Part shown: piece by piece, positions 1 through 8,629 of the stretch
Numbering within the stretch: the first letter of the stretch is position 1
Layout: each line of letters begins with the position of its first letter
Source: Bacillota bacterium
Lineage (GTDB): Bacteria; Bacteroidota; Bacteroidia; Bacteroidales; Bacteroidaceae
Reading direction: 5' to 3'
Length of the DNA stretch: 64,000 nt
Assembly: GCA_023664625.1 (NCBI GenBank)
Contig: JAMPFD010000004.1
Span: 124,001 to 188,000, forward strand
Position numbers and translations under genes: made by a program
The notes under the pieces: model-generated
The model's input: only the letters and a program-made list of their open reading frames with translations
What the model was told of the DNA's origin: nothing
Database searches by the model: none

Positions 1-16
1 TTCAATTTCTTGTATG

Positions 17-47
17 CAAAGATATGACTTTTGGCATAAACTGAAAA
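17..47 (-). promoter_or_regulatory. Leftward promoter, gene off the left edge
   Basis: On the minus strand a -7 box TATCTTTG (17-24) has a TTTT box 19 bp upstream (44-47), close to the Bacteroidetes consensus TTTG-19/20-TAnnTTTG. It points out of the window, so its gene is not visible. Confidence 0.5.
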
Positions 48-160
48 AATCCTGCTTATTTTTTATAATTCTTTTTCAAATACATAGCCTCTGTTTGCAC
101 AGTTCCTTTTCAACTCCCACACATAAGGGGAAAAGGAAGCCCCAAGCCGTGCTTATCTAG

Positions 161-214
161 TAAGTAACAGAGTTTTTAGTATAAAATATTTCCCAACAGT
201 TTTACTTATTAACA
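161..214. repeat. MITE-like element, short copy 1
   Basis: About 54 bp. The left end is TAAGTAAC, and the right part matches the right ends of the larger copies at 11298-11645 and 32448-32716 (TTTTTAGTATAAA, then CCCAACAGTTTTACTTATTA with small changes). The ends are inverted repeats of each other. The right end overlaps the stop codon of the leftward gene at 202-1623. No coding capacity. Confidence 0.65.
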
Positions 215-1623
215 TACTTCCGCCCGTTCCTGATAACCAAGCCTTTTGTGGCAGGGAGAACGCGTTGTCCCATAATGTTATATGTAGCGGAATACGCTGA
301 CGGTACAGAATTTACAACATCCATTCCAGTCGGAGTTCCGTTAAGACTGAAACTGACACGCCTTGCCCCTTCAGCATGAACAGGAACAGTTGACACTTCG
401 TCTATTTTAAGGTAGGCACGGTTTGCAGCAAGAGAACTTCCGTCTCCACAGAGCACAAGGGCATTGGCCGAGAGAACGACAATATTGTCTGACTCGCTGA
501 TATTTATAGGAGAGAACGTACCGTAAAGTCCGTTCTTGTTTCCTGCCTCCGTTGCTGCCGTACCCGAACAGCTGGCAACAATCTTCGTGGCATCACCGTC
601 AGAGAAGAATATGTAGGGCATACCGGCTTCGAGACGGCTGACTTCCGAAAAATACAAATTCCCGTCCTTTACATAGTCCGTCTCATAGAACCGTGCTCCC
701 GAGTATCTGCCATTTTCCACAGCATACGGCAGGCATATTGTCCCGACCCTGCCCGGCGTAATGTCACGCGTATATATCTGTTCCTCAGACCCGTTGGCAT
801 AGCACACCGTTACAGATGTAAAACGGGATGCCTCCCCTACAGTCAATGCCGCTTCAGGAACATGTACTGTCATCTGCCATATCAGCACATTATCAGCATT
901 ATAGGAGGTGCTACCTGTACTGACTTTGAGATTTGCATCCTTATGATTTCTCACATATGCCATCTCTATTTTTGTTATCTGTTTGTCCGTAAGACTTACA
1001 ATCCTCATTATATTTCCCTTGTACAAATGAATATTATCATCTGCCGTATAATATGTAGGCTGATATGTACTGTTCGTACCTTTCTCAAAAACAGCATCAA
1101 ATGACATTCCCGAATAAGTATTCAAACGTTTAGTACTCGAAGTCTCACCATAATATACATCTGTAAAGTCAACAGTTTCCGAGTCCATCATCACAGGAGA
1201 GAAAGGAACATGACTGACAAGATAATTGTCATACTCAAGTGAAAACCGGTTTTGGGCATCATCTTTTACTAATTTGCCAAATACCACGACATTATCTTTT
1301 ACTCCTATGTCGGATATGTCAGACCATTTTTCATTGTCAATACCTTTATAGTTTCGCAAAAGATGCAACTGCAGGGACTTTTTCTTTCCGTCATCGGAAA
1401 TGTCATAAGTAATCCAACCGTCACCGGCGACATTCGTACTTACAATCCTACTTACAATTCCTTTTACATAAACTTCCGCACCTGCCAGTCCCTTGTCTAC
1501 CACCTCCGTAACGGTATATGCTGTCACAGGAGTATTTGCGGCATTAGTTTTCTGAGCAAGTACCACCATACATGGGGTCATGGCAAAGAAGAAAGCAAGA
1601 ATTATTCCTTTGATATAAAACAT
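202..1623 (-). CDS. Secreted protein with OB-like domain and short C-terminal tail
   Basis: 473 aa. Residues 1-23 form a signal peptide (hydrophobic segment ending at VLAQ). Residues about 35-140 look like the small OB-fold domain seen in many secreted Bacteroidetes proteins (DUF6359 style, with a VYVKGIVSRI strand). The middle is beta-rich with no recognised motif. The last 30 residues (MGQRV ... GLVIRNGRKYVNK) form a short terminal module also seen on the BspA-like protein at 24.4-25.8 kb, probably a sorting or anchoring tail. The stop codon lies in the right end of the MITE-like copy at 161-214. A good promoter sits about 260 bp upstream, leaving a leader of about 250 nt. Function unknown; export is well supported. 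Confidence 0.7.
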   Translation of the reverse strand: MFYIKGIILAFFFAMTPCMVVLAQKTNAANTPVTAYTVTEVVDKGLAGAEVYVKGIVSRIVSTNVAGDGWITYDISDDGKKKSLQLHLLRNYKGIDNEKWSDISDIGVKDNVVVFGKLVKDDAQNRFSLEYDNYLVSHVPFSPVMMDSETVDFTDVYYGETSSTKRLNTYSGMSFDAVFEKGTNSTYQPTYYTADDNIHLYKGNIMRIVSLTDKQITKIEMAYVRNHKDANLKVSTGSTSYNADNVLIWQMTVHVPEAALTVGEASRFTSVTVCYANGSEEQIYTRDITPGRVGTICLPYAVENGRYSGARFYETDYVKDGNLYFSEVSRLEAGMPYIFFSDGDATKIVASCSGTAATEAGNKNGLYGTFSPINISESDNIVVLSANALVLCGDGSSLAANRAYLKIDEVSTVPVHAEGARRVSFSLNGTPTGMDVVNSVPSAYSATYNIMGQRVLPATKGLVIRNGRKYVNK

Positions 1624-1879
1624 AAATATCTAAACGGCACCTGAAGAAAAAAAGATGCCCAAGAACCTGTACCCTAAAAAAAGGTTCACATACACACATT
1701 CCTTAGGGGCACCCCTTTACCTGCAAGTTAACAGATTCGGCAGCTGAATAAAAGGCAAATCTTACACATTGTCCCCATGAACGGGGAAAGTTGAGGAACA
1801 TTAATATATGGCAATGTCTCCATCAGTATCAGATATCAACCGACGGCACACCATGTGTGCACACGGAAAATAATGTCTA

Positions 1880-1911
1880 CAAAGGTAGTAAAATAAAACC
1901 AATTTTCCAAA
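1880..1911 (-). promoter_or_regulatory. Promoter of the secreted OB-domain gene
   Basis: Minus-strand TTTG (1908-1911), 20-bp spacer, TACCTTTG (1880-1887). Transcription should begin near 1873, giving a leader of about 250 nt. Within that leader the RNA has two runs of seven U (complement of 1647-1653 and 1678-1684) and short stems, so attenuation is possible. The rest of the 1624-2144 gap holds only this promoter, its leader and the UpxY promoter. Confidence 0.7.
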
Positions 1912-2023
1912 CTTTAACCTGTATTTTCTTGAAATTTCATTCAAAATCACACACAGAACAAATAAGTTGCGAAAATCTCAACAATTCCTATATATTTTCA
2001 CACCATTTCTGAGTTTTTTTCAT

Positions 2024-2031
2024 TATCTTTG
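2024..2031 (+). promoter_or_regulatory. -7 box upstream of the UpxY-like gene
   Basis: TATCTTTGC at 2024 matches the Bacteroidetes -7 element. A -33 TTTG at the usual distance is not clear. The leader to the start codon would be about 105 nt. Confidence 0.5.
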
Positions 2032-2144
2032 CAGAGGAAAAGCACGAAAGGACGTGTATATAGCACCTACTGATGTGTTCAATATCCACTTAACCTGCAT
2101 ACCTGTAAAAAAAACACAACCACAAAAATAGATAGACTAAATCT

Positions 2145-2843
2145 ATGAATATTCCCGAATGCGAGGAAGAAATCATTAAAAATCTCAGCCAATGCCAAAA
2201 GGAGATAGTGTCAGAACTTCTGTCACCAAGATTCTCTCCTAAGGCAGACTGCCAATGGTTTGTAATGAGAGTAACATACGGACGTGCCGCAAAGGCTGCC
2301 ACACATATCAACACCAATGCATATCTGTCAAGAGAGAGAAAAAAAGAGAATGCATTGTCTGTCCCTTATTTCGCCTATACTCCACACGAGACAAAAATCG
2401 TGTTCAAAGACGGGAAAAGGGCCAGGAAGACCGTGGCCTGCCTGCCAGGGTACATATTCTTTTACGGTACGGAGCGGGATGCATTCCGGTTCTCCCACCG
2501 CTCACAAGAAACGGAATCACTGCCCTTTCTTGATTTCGCATACGATCACACTCAGAAAAGTCTGTCAGGCATGGACAGGATAATGACCATACCCGACCGT
2601 GAAATGCTGAATTTCATAAGACTGGCTGAGATAGAAACCTCAAAGGCATATTCCGTAACACAGGAAGAGTGTCATTTCCGAAAAGGTGGCAAGGTCCGCA
2701 TCATCCATGGTGTGTTCGAAGGCATTGTCGGCAGGGTTGCAAGGATACATACCCAAACTCGCGTCGTGGTGACACTGGAGGGCATCATCTCGTATGCCAC
2801 GGCATATATTCCCGCGGCTTTCATGGTTCCTGTGGAAGAATAG
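2145..2843 (+). CDS. UpxY-family transcription antiterminator (NusG paralogue)
   Basis: 232 aa. Residues about 33-150 form a NusG N-terminal (NGN) domain: it opens with QWFVMRVTYGR and contains the family motif PGYIFF. Residues about 178-232 form a KOW-type domain (FRKGGKVRIIHGVFEGIVGRV). UpxY proteins are operon-specific elongation factors that let RNA polymerase read through long capsule operons, and usually sit as the first gene of such an operon. Here the gene stands alone: it ends at a strong hairpin (2976-3021) and faces the wza/wzc/wecG operon tail to tail. It may therefore act in trans on that operon or on a distant capsule locus. Family call is firm; target unknown. Confidence 0.88.
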   Translation: MNIPECEEEIIKNLSQCQKEIVSELLSPRFSPKADCQWFVMRVTYGRAAKAATHINTNAYLSRERKKENALSVPYFAYTPHETKIVFKDGKRARKTVACLPGYIFFYGTERDAFRFSHRSQETESLPFLDFAYDHTQKSLSGMDRIMTIPDREMLNFIRLAEIETSKAYSVTQEECHFRKGGKVRIIHGVFEGIVGRVARIHTQTRVVVTLEGIISYATAYIPAAFMVPVEE

Positions 2844-2975
2844 TTTCCACCAAGACACGCAGGCCTGACATTTCAGCCGGCGTACCCCACCCACAGTCGT
2901 CCAATCACGCCACACACAATTTTCACCAAACGCCCATACCACTTATCAGACAAAGAATTACTGCTTAATATGCAA

Positions 2976-3021
2976 CGATAAAAGGTTATCTTTCTAACAA
3001 GTGAAAGATAACCTTTTATCG
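2976..3021. terminator. Perfect 19-bp hairpin between convergent genes; variant 22-bp array
   Basis: A perfect 19-bp inverted repeat (2976-2994 / 3003-3021) with an 8-nt loop, placed between the ends of upxY (+) and wzc (-). Flanking U/A runs are short, so it is a bidirectional terminator candidate. Its arms contain the half-site units of the dispersed arrays (AAAGGTTATCTTT at 2981, AAAGATAACCTTT at 3004), here 23 bp apart instead of 22. Confidence 0.7.
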
Positions 3022-3100
3022 TTTCCGCACTACCTGACGGCATGCCTGCATGTCTGATAATCTATACCATCAGACCAAAACCGCAGGTCTGGAAACCATG

Positions 3101-5620
3101 TCATTCATTGCCATAATGGTCGGAATACGCAGAGCCATAGCCGTATCCTCCGTAGCCGTAACCATAACCGTAACCATAACGATAGCCGTAACGGCGGTAT
3201 CCGTAGCGTGAATTTGCGGTAAGAGTGCCGTTGAGTATTATGCCCAGATTATTGAACTTACGGTCGTTGTAGTACTCTTCCACGACATGCAGGATTTCCA
3301 GTTCCATCAAGCCAACACGGATGACAAACAGTGTCATATCAGCATATTTGGCAATGATGGAAGTGTCAGCCACTATCTCTACAGGGGGGCAGTCCAGGAA
3401 GACATAGTCAAACTCTGCACGCAGTTCCTCCATAAGTTCAGCGAAACGGTCATAGGCAAGTATCTCGGCCGGGTTAGGAGGAAGAGTTCCCACAGGAAGA
3501 ATATAAAGCCAGTCGGAGCCTTCAGCCTTTACAAGAATGTCATGCCAGTCAGTCACCGTCCCGTTAATATAATCAGAGATACCCACCTCCGGTTTATTTA
3601 CATAGGCGGAAAGGTTACGGCGGCGCAGGTCAAGGTCGACAGCAACTACTCTCTTTTTTTTCAACGACATGCAGAGCGCAAGGTTATAGGAGACGAAAGT
3701 CTTTCCCGAGCCAGGATTCATTGACGTTGTCATAATCACCTTTGTGTCTGTGCTCTTGCCTATTACGAACTCTACATTTGTACGCAAGACACGGTATGCC
3801 TCATTGATCACATTACGCGACCCCGGCTTCACAACAACACGGTTTACATGTTCTTCCCTGACATTCATGTGCGAGTTACGCCTCTGCATCTGCTTTATGT
3901 CACGCCACAGCCACAGGAGGTTTACGGTATTGAGCATCCGTTCCCACAAAGAGTTTTTGCGTTCATCCGCAAAATCTATATGTGGAAGCTCACCTATGAA
4001 CGGTATGGACAGTTTCTCTATGTCTTTGCGTCCACGCACCTTGCTGTTCATCCACTCACGTATGACAATGAACAGGAATGGGAAGAGCAGTCCTATGCCA
4101 AAAGCAATGAGCAGCACATTCCTCACATTAGGGAATGACTGCTGGTTAGAGCCGCCGGCTGGCTGCAGGATGCGGGTATTGTATGCGGCAAACGCCTGTG
4201 TCAGTTCGTTCTGTTCACGCGTCTGCAGGAGATAGGTGTACAACTGCTCCTTTATCTTCAGGCGGCGCTCGATATCCACATACAGTTTCTGTTTCCGCGG
4301 AGTGGCATCTATGCGTGCGTTGTTCCTCTCCGTTGTCTTTTGCAGGAGATTTACCTGAGCCTTCAGCGTACCGATATGATTGTCAACGGTGATGAGTATG
4401 CCATGGCGGAGTACGGAAAGCTGCTTGTCAAGGTCTGAGACAAGAGGGTTTGCCTCTGACGATGCCGAAATAAGATTTGCACGCTGCAGGACCAGGGCAT
4501 TGTACTGATTAACCTGTTGTGCCAGGGCCGGATTGTTTATACCGGCACTGAGCGGAACAGCCTGAGTATAATCGGTAGTCTTATTGATATAGTCACGGAA
4601 ATACCGAGTCAGAGTCAGCTCATTGTCTATGGAAACCTCCTCTGTCTCATATTCCGCCGAGCGGCTGATATATTTCGCACTTTCCTCACCATAGTCAAGA
4701 GTACGGTTGGCAACCTGATATGAGGTCATTTCATTCTCAACATCACCAAGTTCCAGTTCTATGGCCTGCAGACGTTCGTCTATGAATTTCTTTGTAGCCA
4801 CGACTATCTGGTTGCGGTTTTCAACCCACATTTCATTATATATGGCTATCAATGTGTTGAGGGCATCATCGGCACGCTCTATATTTACATCAGAGAGAGA
4901 GAGGTCTATCACCGAAGACTCGTCATTGGTGTTTATGACATTCAGTCCGGAAAGGAAACGTGCCGTAGCCTCCCCGACGCTTATTTTTATCACGGTAATG
5001 TCATCATCGGTATGCAGCCTGAATGACGCTGTAGGCTTGATGATGATGTATCCGAACGGCATTTTTGTCATTTTTCCAAGCGGCACCATGAGCTTGCGCT
5101 CCCTGCCCTTGTCGTCATACATGACCTTCACCATGCCGTTGCCTTCGATATGCATGTCAAACTGCAAGTCGTCAAGCGCTTCCTTATTAAAGAACTGCAC
5201 CTCAACCGGCAGACTTGAGCCGTAAAGGGCAGTATTGCGCAGGTGACCGCGGATTTCGTAATTGACATCGAGATGAAGCCGTTCCACGACCTTGGCCATC
5301 AGTGCCGGCTTGCGCAGGGCTATCATCTCGTTATTCAGTGATGTTGAAATCTGCGAGCGCGAAGTGCGGTATTTGCTGAACACATTGTCCAGTTCACGCC
5401 CGTTGGCGTCATCCTTGACAATGATGGAGGTGGAGCGTGTGAATATCGGAGGTGTGACACGCAGGTATAGTGCCGCCGAAACCAATGTCACAACAAGGCA
5501 CAGGACAAACCAATACCAGTTGCTGAGACACAGACCTATTATATCTACTATGCTCAAGGAATTATCATCGTCTTGCTGCTTCAGTATCCGTCTCTGCCGC
5601 GCAGTTAGTTTCTGTTCCAT
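3101..5620 (-). CDS. wzc: Wzc-type polysaccharide co-polymerase with BY-kinase domain
   Basis: 839 aa. A transmembrane helix near residues 33-52 and a Wzz chain-length domain with a long coiled coil (about 55-500) are followed by a second helix (about 505-525) and a cytosolic tyrosine-kinase domain (about 610-800). The kinase shows Walker A MNPGSGKTF, Walker A' VVAVDLDLRRR and Walker B YVFLDCPP. The last 40 residues are almost only Tyr, Gly and Arg, with about 13 Tyr: the autophosphorylation cluster expected in BY-kinases, but unusually regular. It acts with Wza (next gene upstream in the operon) to control length and export of a surface polysaccharide. The gene symbol is by role. Confidence 0.93.
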   Translation of the reverse strand: MEQKLTARQRRILKQQDDDNSLSIVDIIGLCLSNWYWFVLCLVVTLVSAALYLRVTPPIFTRSTSIIVKDDANGRELDNVFSKYRTSRSQISTSLNNEMIALRKPALMAKVVERLHLDVNYEIRGHLRNTALYGSSLPVEVQFFNKEALDDLQFDMHIEGNGMVKVMYDDKGRERKLMVPLGKMTKMPFGYIIIKPTASFRLHTDDDITVIKISVGEATARFLSGLNVINTNDESSVIDLSLSDVNIERADDALNTLIAIYNEMWVENRNQIVVATKKFIDERLQAIELELGDVENEMTSYQVANRTLDYGEESAKYISRSAEYETEEVSIDNELTLTRYFRDYINKTTDYTQAVPLSAGINNPALAQQVNQYNALVLQRANLISASSEANPLVSDLDKQLSVLRHGILITVDNHIGTLKAQVNLLQKTTERNNARIDATPRKQKLYVDIERRLKIKEQLYTYLLQTREQNELTQAFAAYNTRILQPAGGSNQQSFPNVRNVLLIAFGIGLLFPFLFIVIREWMNSKVRGRKDIEKLSIPFIGELPHIDFADERKNSLWERMLNTVNLLWLWRDIKQMQRRNSHMNVREEHVNRVVVKPGSRNVINEAYRVLRTNVEFVIGKSTDTKVIMTTSMNPGSGKTFVSYNLALCMSLKKKRVVAVDLDLRRRNLSAYVNKPEVGISDYINGTVTDWHDILVKAEGSDWLYILPVGTLPPNPAEILAYDRFAELMEELRAEFDYVFLDCPPVEIVADTSIIAKYADMTLFVIRVGLMELEILHVVEEYYNDRKFNNLGIILNGTLTANSRYGYRRYGYRYGYGYGYGYGGYGYGSAYSDHYGNE

Positions 5621-5683
5621 ATCTTCAATGAATTATAGAATGCTTTTTTCCTGTTAAATCTCTCTCTATCCGGCATAACCATA

Positions 5684-6475
5684 TCAGAATGCTCCTGCCA
5701 AAGAACAGAGTGAAAGGATAAGTCCCAACGTTCCGGTCCAGAATCCCCAGCTCTGGAACAGATTGCCGTTGACAGTGGAGTTTCTCTTCGACTTGTCGTT
5801 CGGCTCTATATACACTATGTCATTCTGGTGGACGTAGTATGCCGGAGAATCATAGACATTCCTCATCATGGTCAGGTCAAGCTCATACTGGCTGCGCACA
5901 CCGTCCTCCTCGCGGATGACCAGCACATTCTTTCTCAAAGCGTCTATGTCAAGGTCGCCGACCTCACCTAATAGTTCATAGAAAGTCATATTGTCGCGGT
6001 CGATATTCACGCGGCGGCCTCCGCCCTGTCCGAGAACCGTGACATAAAGCCCGGTATATTCCACCTTCAGTATAGCGTCATCGACAAGCTTTGTCGTGCG
6101 TAGGACATTGGTAAGCGAGTCTGTCAGTTCCTGACGGTTCATGCCCGCCGCCTGAATCTTGCCAAGGACAGGAAAGTCGACCTTGCCGTTGCTGTCTATA
6201 AGATAGCCCTGCTTATTCCCGTTCTGTCCGCCCATATTCTGCATGGTGTTGTCGCTGATATTGAACTGACGTGTCAAATCTTCATTGCGCGACTTTACAT
6301 AAATGCTTATACGGTCGCCGGGACGAAGCTTGAAAGGAATGGAGTTATAGGCAGCAACAGCCTCTGACGTCCCCGGCTGCTTATCCTGGAAATAGGCTAT
6401 GTCCTTCGGTGCGGAGCAAGACCACAAACCTGCGAAGACGAAAATAATGGAGAGTGCCTTTATTATCCTGTTCAT
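5684..6475 (-). CDS. wza: Polysaccharide export lipoprotein (Wza/BexD family)
   Basis: 263 aa outer-membrane export lipoprotein. The lipobox is LWSC with Cys20, followed by KDIAYFQ, typical of Bacteroidetes Wza homologues. The Poly_export domain spans about 45-135 (LRPGDRISIYV) and a SLBB-like domain about 145-225 (VTVLGQGGGRRV). A C-terminal hydrophobic helix (about 243-262) could cross the membrane. It lies between wecG and wzc, 63 bp before wzc, and no promoter is visible in the gap upstream, so the three form an operon. It would form the outer-membrane channel for the exported polymer. Confidence 0.93.
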   Translation of the reverse strand: MNRIIKALSIIFVFAGLWSCSAPKDIAYFQDKQPGTSEAVAAYNSIPFKLRPGDRISIYVKSRNEDLTRQFNISDNTMQNMGGQNGNKQGYLIDSNGKVDFPVLGKIQAAGMNRQELTDSLTNVLRTTKLVDDAILKVEYTGLYVTVLGQGGGRRVNIDRDNMTFYELLGEVGDLDIDALRKNVLVIREEDGVRSQYELDLTMMRNVYDSPAYYVHQNDIVYIEPNDKSKRNSTVNGNLFQSWGFWTGTLGLILSLCSLAGAF

Positions 6476-6572
6476 ATTCTTTCTGAAAATATTTTTTTAC
6501 ATGGTTTATATTATTATTGTACGAGAGGGTTCAGGCCATAGGCTGTAATTTTTCATTACTCCCAGCATGTCC

Positions 6573-7316
6573 CTATCCCAGCATTTTTTCTCTCATCACC
6601 GCAACCAGGAATTTTGTGTTGCCAATGATATATCTGCGCCACATACGCCGAGGGTCAGACAACAAGCGGTGGAGCCATTCAAGTCCGTATTTCTGCACTA
6701 TCAGCGGAGCACGCTTCTGCGTACCGGCAAAGAAATCGAACACCGCTCCCACCGTGCCTACATGACAGTGTATGTCAAGCTCGTCCCAATGCTCACTCAC
6801 CCATTTCTCCTGTTTCGGAGCCGTCATGCCTATAAAGAGACAGTCCGGATTGGCTGAGTTCACCGCCTCAACCATAGCGGCATTGTCTGATTCCGAGAAT
6901 TTTTCCTTGAACGGAGGGCTGTAGGTCACGACATCCACATTAGGATACTCCACTGCCGCTTTCCTGCGTATTGCGGCAAGAACATTCTCAGAAGAACCCA
7001 GGAACATCGCTACCGGACGTTTTCCCGACGGAGATACCGGAGCGTCATTCAGACGTTCCATCTCACATACGAACACATCCCAGCCCGGCACACGTTGCCG
7101 AGGAGGGTGAGGATTGCCCACGACACGTGTGGCCATAACGATGCTCACACCGTCAGGCACAAGATAGTCGCCATTGACAAGCGCATCGGCAAAGACCTCA
7201 TCTTTCAACGCACATATATAAGAATATGCGTTTACTGTATTAATAAGTGTTTTTCCTGCTGGAATTTCTCTCAGATCCTGTCTACAGTTAACAAGATTCA
7301 ATTCTTTTAATTTCAT
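6573..7316 (-). CDS. WecG/TagA/CpsF-family glycosyltransferase
   Basis: 247 aa, usual length for the family (GT26). Key motifs are PDGVSIVMATRVVG near residues 54-67 and FIGMTAPKQEKWV near 160-172, both hallmarks of WecG/TagA/CpsF enzymes, which transfer a sugar (often N-acetylmannosamine or a related residue) to a lipid-linked intermediate. First gene of the export operon, just behind a strong promoter (7354-7385). Only one glycosyltransferase is present here, so other assembly genes must be elsewhere. Confidence 0.9.
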   Translation of the reverse strand: MKLKELNLVNCRQDLREIPAGKTLINTVNAYSYICALKDEVFADALVNGDYLVPDGVSIVMATRVVGNPHPPRQRVPGWDVFVCEMERLNDAPVSPSGKRPVAMFLGSSENVLAAIRRKAAVEYPNVDVVTYSPPFKEKFSESDNAAMVEAVNSANPDCLFIGMTAPKQEKWVSEHWDELDIHCHVGTVGAVFDFFAGTQKRAPLIVQKYGLEWLHRLLSDPRRMWRRYIIGNTKFLVAVMREKMLG

Positions 7317-7353
7317 GGTTTAGATGCTTCTAAGCATATAGGTATTGCATCTG

Positions 7354-7385
7354 CAAAAATACACATTTTTTACGAACTCACCAAA
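7354..7385 (-). promoter_or_regulatory. Promoter of the wecG-wza-wzc operon
   Basis: Minus-strand TTTG (7382-7385), 20-bp spacer, TATTTTTG (7354-7361), about 40 bp upstream of the wecG-type start codon. Confidence 0.75.
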
Positions 7386-7442
7386 TAATAGTCGGTAAAA
7401 AGGCAAACTTATTGCATTTTAACACAATTTTCTGCCATAAGA

Positions 7443-7473
7443 TTTGCAATAACCATTAATTTTCGTAACTTTG
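7443..7473 (+). promoter_or_regulatory. recA promoter
   Basis: TTTG (7443-7446), 19-bp spacer, TAACTTTG (7466-7473). Transcription should start near 7480, about 30 nt before the recA ATG. I see no LexA-like palindrome over it. Confidence 0.78.
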
Positions 7474-7510
7474 CAAAGAAGTAGAAATCAACTAAAAACA
7501 TAATACTTAT

Positions 7511-8533
7511 ATGGCAAAGAAAGAAACAGAGGAGCTTTCCAACGACCCTAAGGCTGCTAAGCTGCAGGCGTTGAAAGCCGCTATGGCAAAGATAGAGAAA
7601 GACTTCGGCAAGGGGTCAATAATGAAGCTCGGAGAGCAGCAGGTGGCGAAAGTGGACGTCATACCGACCGGTTCGCTGAGCCTTGACATTGCTCTCGGCG
7701 TGGGCGGCTATCCGAAGGGGCGCATCATTGAGATATACGGTCCGGAATCTTCCGGCAAGACCACCCTTGCCATTCATGCCATAGCAGAGGCGCAGAAGAT
7801 GGGAGGCATGGCGGCAATCATCGACGCCGAGCATGCCTTTGACCGTTTCTATGCTGCCAACCTCGGCGTGGATGTGGACAACCTGCTCATCTCACAGCCT
7901 GACAACGGCGAGCAGGCCTTGCAGATTGCCGACCAGCTCATCTCTTCCGCAGCGGTGGACATCGTGGTGATTGACTCTGTCGCGGCGCTCACTCCGAAGG
8001 CGGAGATAGAGGGTGACATGGGCGACAACAAGGTAGGACTGCAGGCGCGACTCATGTCGCAGGCACTCCGCAAACTCACTTCCACCATAGCAAAGACCAA
8101 CACCACATGTATCTTCATCAACCAGCTGCGTGAGAAAATCGGCATGATGTTCGGCAATCCCGAGACAACGACCGGAGGTAACGCATTGAAATTCTATTCC
8201 AGCGTACGCCTCGATATTCGCCCTTCCACCCCAATCAAGGACGGCGACGAGGTACTTGGAAAGCTCACTAAGGTGAAGGTCGTAAAGAACAAGGTTGCTC
8301 CTCCTTTCCGTAAGGCCGAGTTTGAGATTCTCTTCGGCCAAGGCATCTCCAAAGTAGGCGAAATCCTTGACATCGCTGTTGACAAGAACATCATCAAGAA
8401 GTCCGGTTCCTGGTTCAGCTATGAGGAGACAAGACTTGCACAAGGCCGAGATGCAGTGAAGCAGCTCCTGCTTGACAACCCTGAACTTTGCGAAGAGATT
8501 GAGGCAAAGGTCAGAGCTGCATTGGAAGAGTAG
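7511..8533 (+). CDS. recA: Recombinase RecA
   Basis: 340 aa, full length. DNA-dependent ATPase that forms the strand-exchange filament in homologous recombination and the SOS response. Walker A is GPESSGKTT, followed by the MAW and L1/L2 loop sequences typical of RecA ([21 protein letters not shown]). Single gene between its own promoter and an intrinsic terminator (8566-8600). Confidence 0.98.
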   Translation: MAKKETEELSNDPKAAKLQALKAAMAKIEKDFGKGSIMKLGEQQVAKVDVIPTGSLSLDIALGVGGYPKGRIIEIYGPESSGKTTLAIHAIAEAQKMGGMAAIIDAEHAFDRFYAANLGVDVDNLLISQPDNGEQALQIADQLISSAAVDIVVIDSVAALTPKAEIEGDMGDNKVGLQARLMSQALRKLTSTIAKTNTTCIFINQLREKIGMMFGNPETTTGGNALKFYSSVRLDIRPSTPIKDGDEVLGKLTKVKVVKNKVAPPFRKAEFEILFGQGISKVGEILDIAVDKNIIKKSGSWFSYEETRLAQGRDAVKQLLLDNPELCEEIEAKVRAALEE

Positions 8534-8565
8534 ATAAATTGATTTCCCATACAATCAGAACACAA

Positions 8566-8600
8566 GGGCAGGCCGTGTCTCGGCTTGCCCTTTTTATTTT
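8566..8600 (+). terminator. recA terminator
   Basis: 10-bp stem GGGCAGGCCG / CGGCTTGCCC (one G-U pair), loop TGTCT, then TTTTTATTTT. The open frame of the next gene extends back into this hairpin, which argues for its downstream ATG at 8630. Confidence 0.88.
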
Positions 8601-8629
8601 CCTATCGTCAAAAATTCTTATATGACAAT

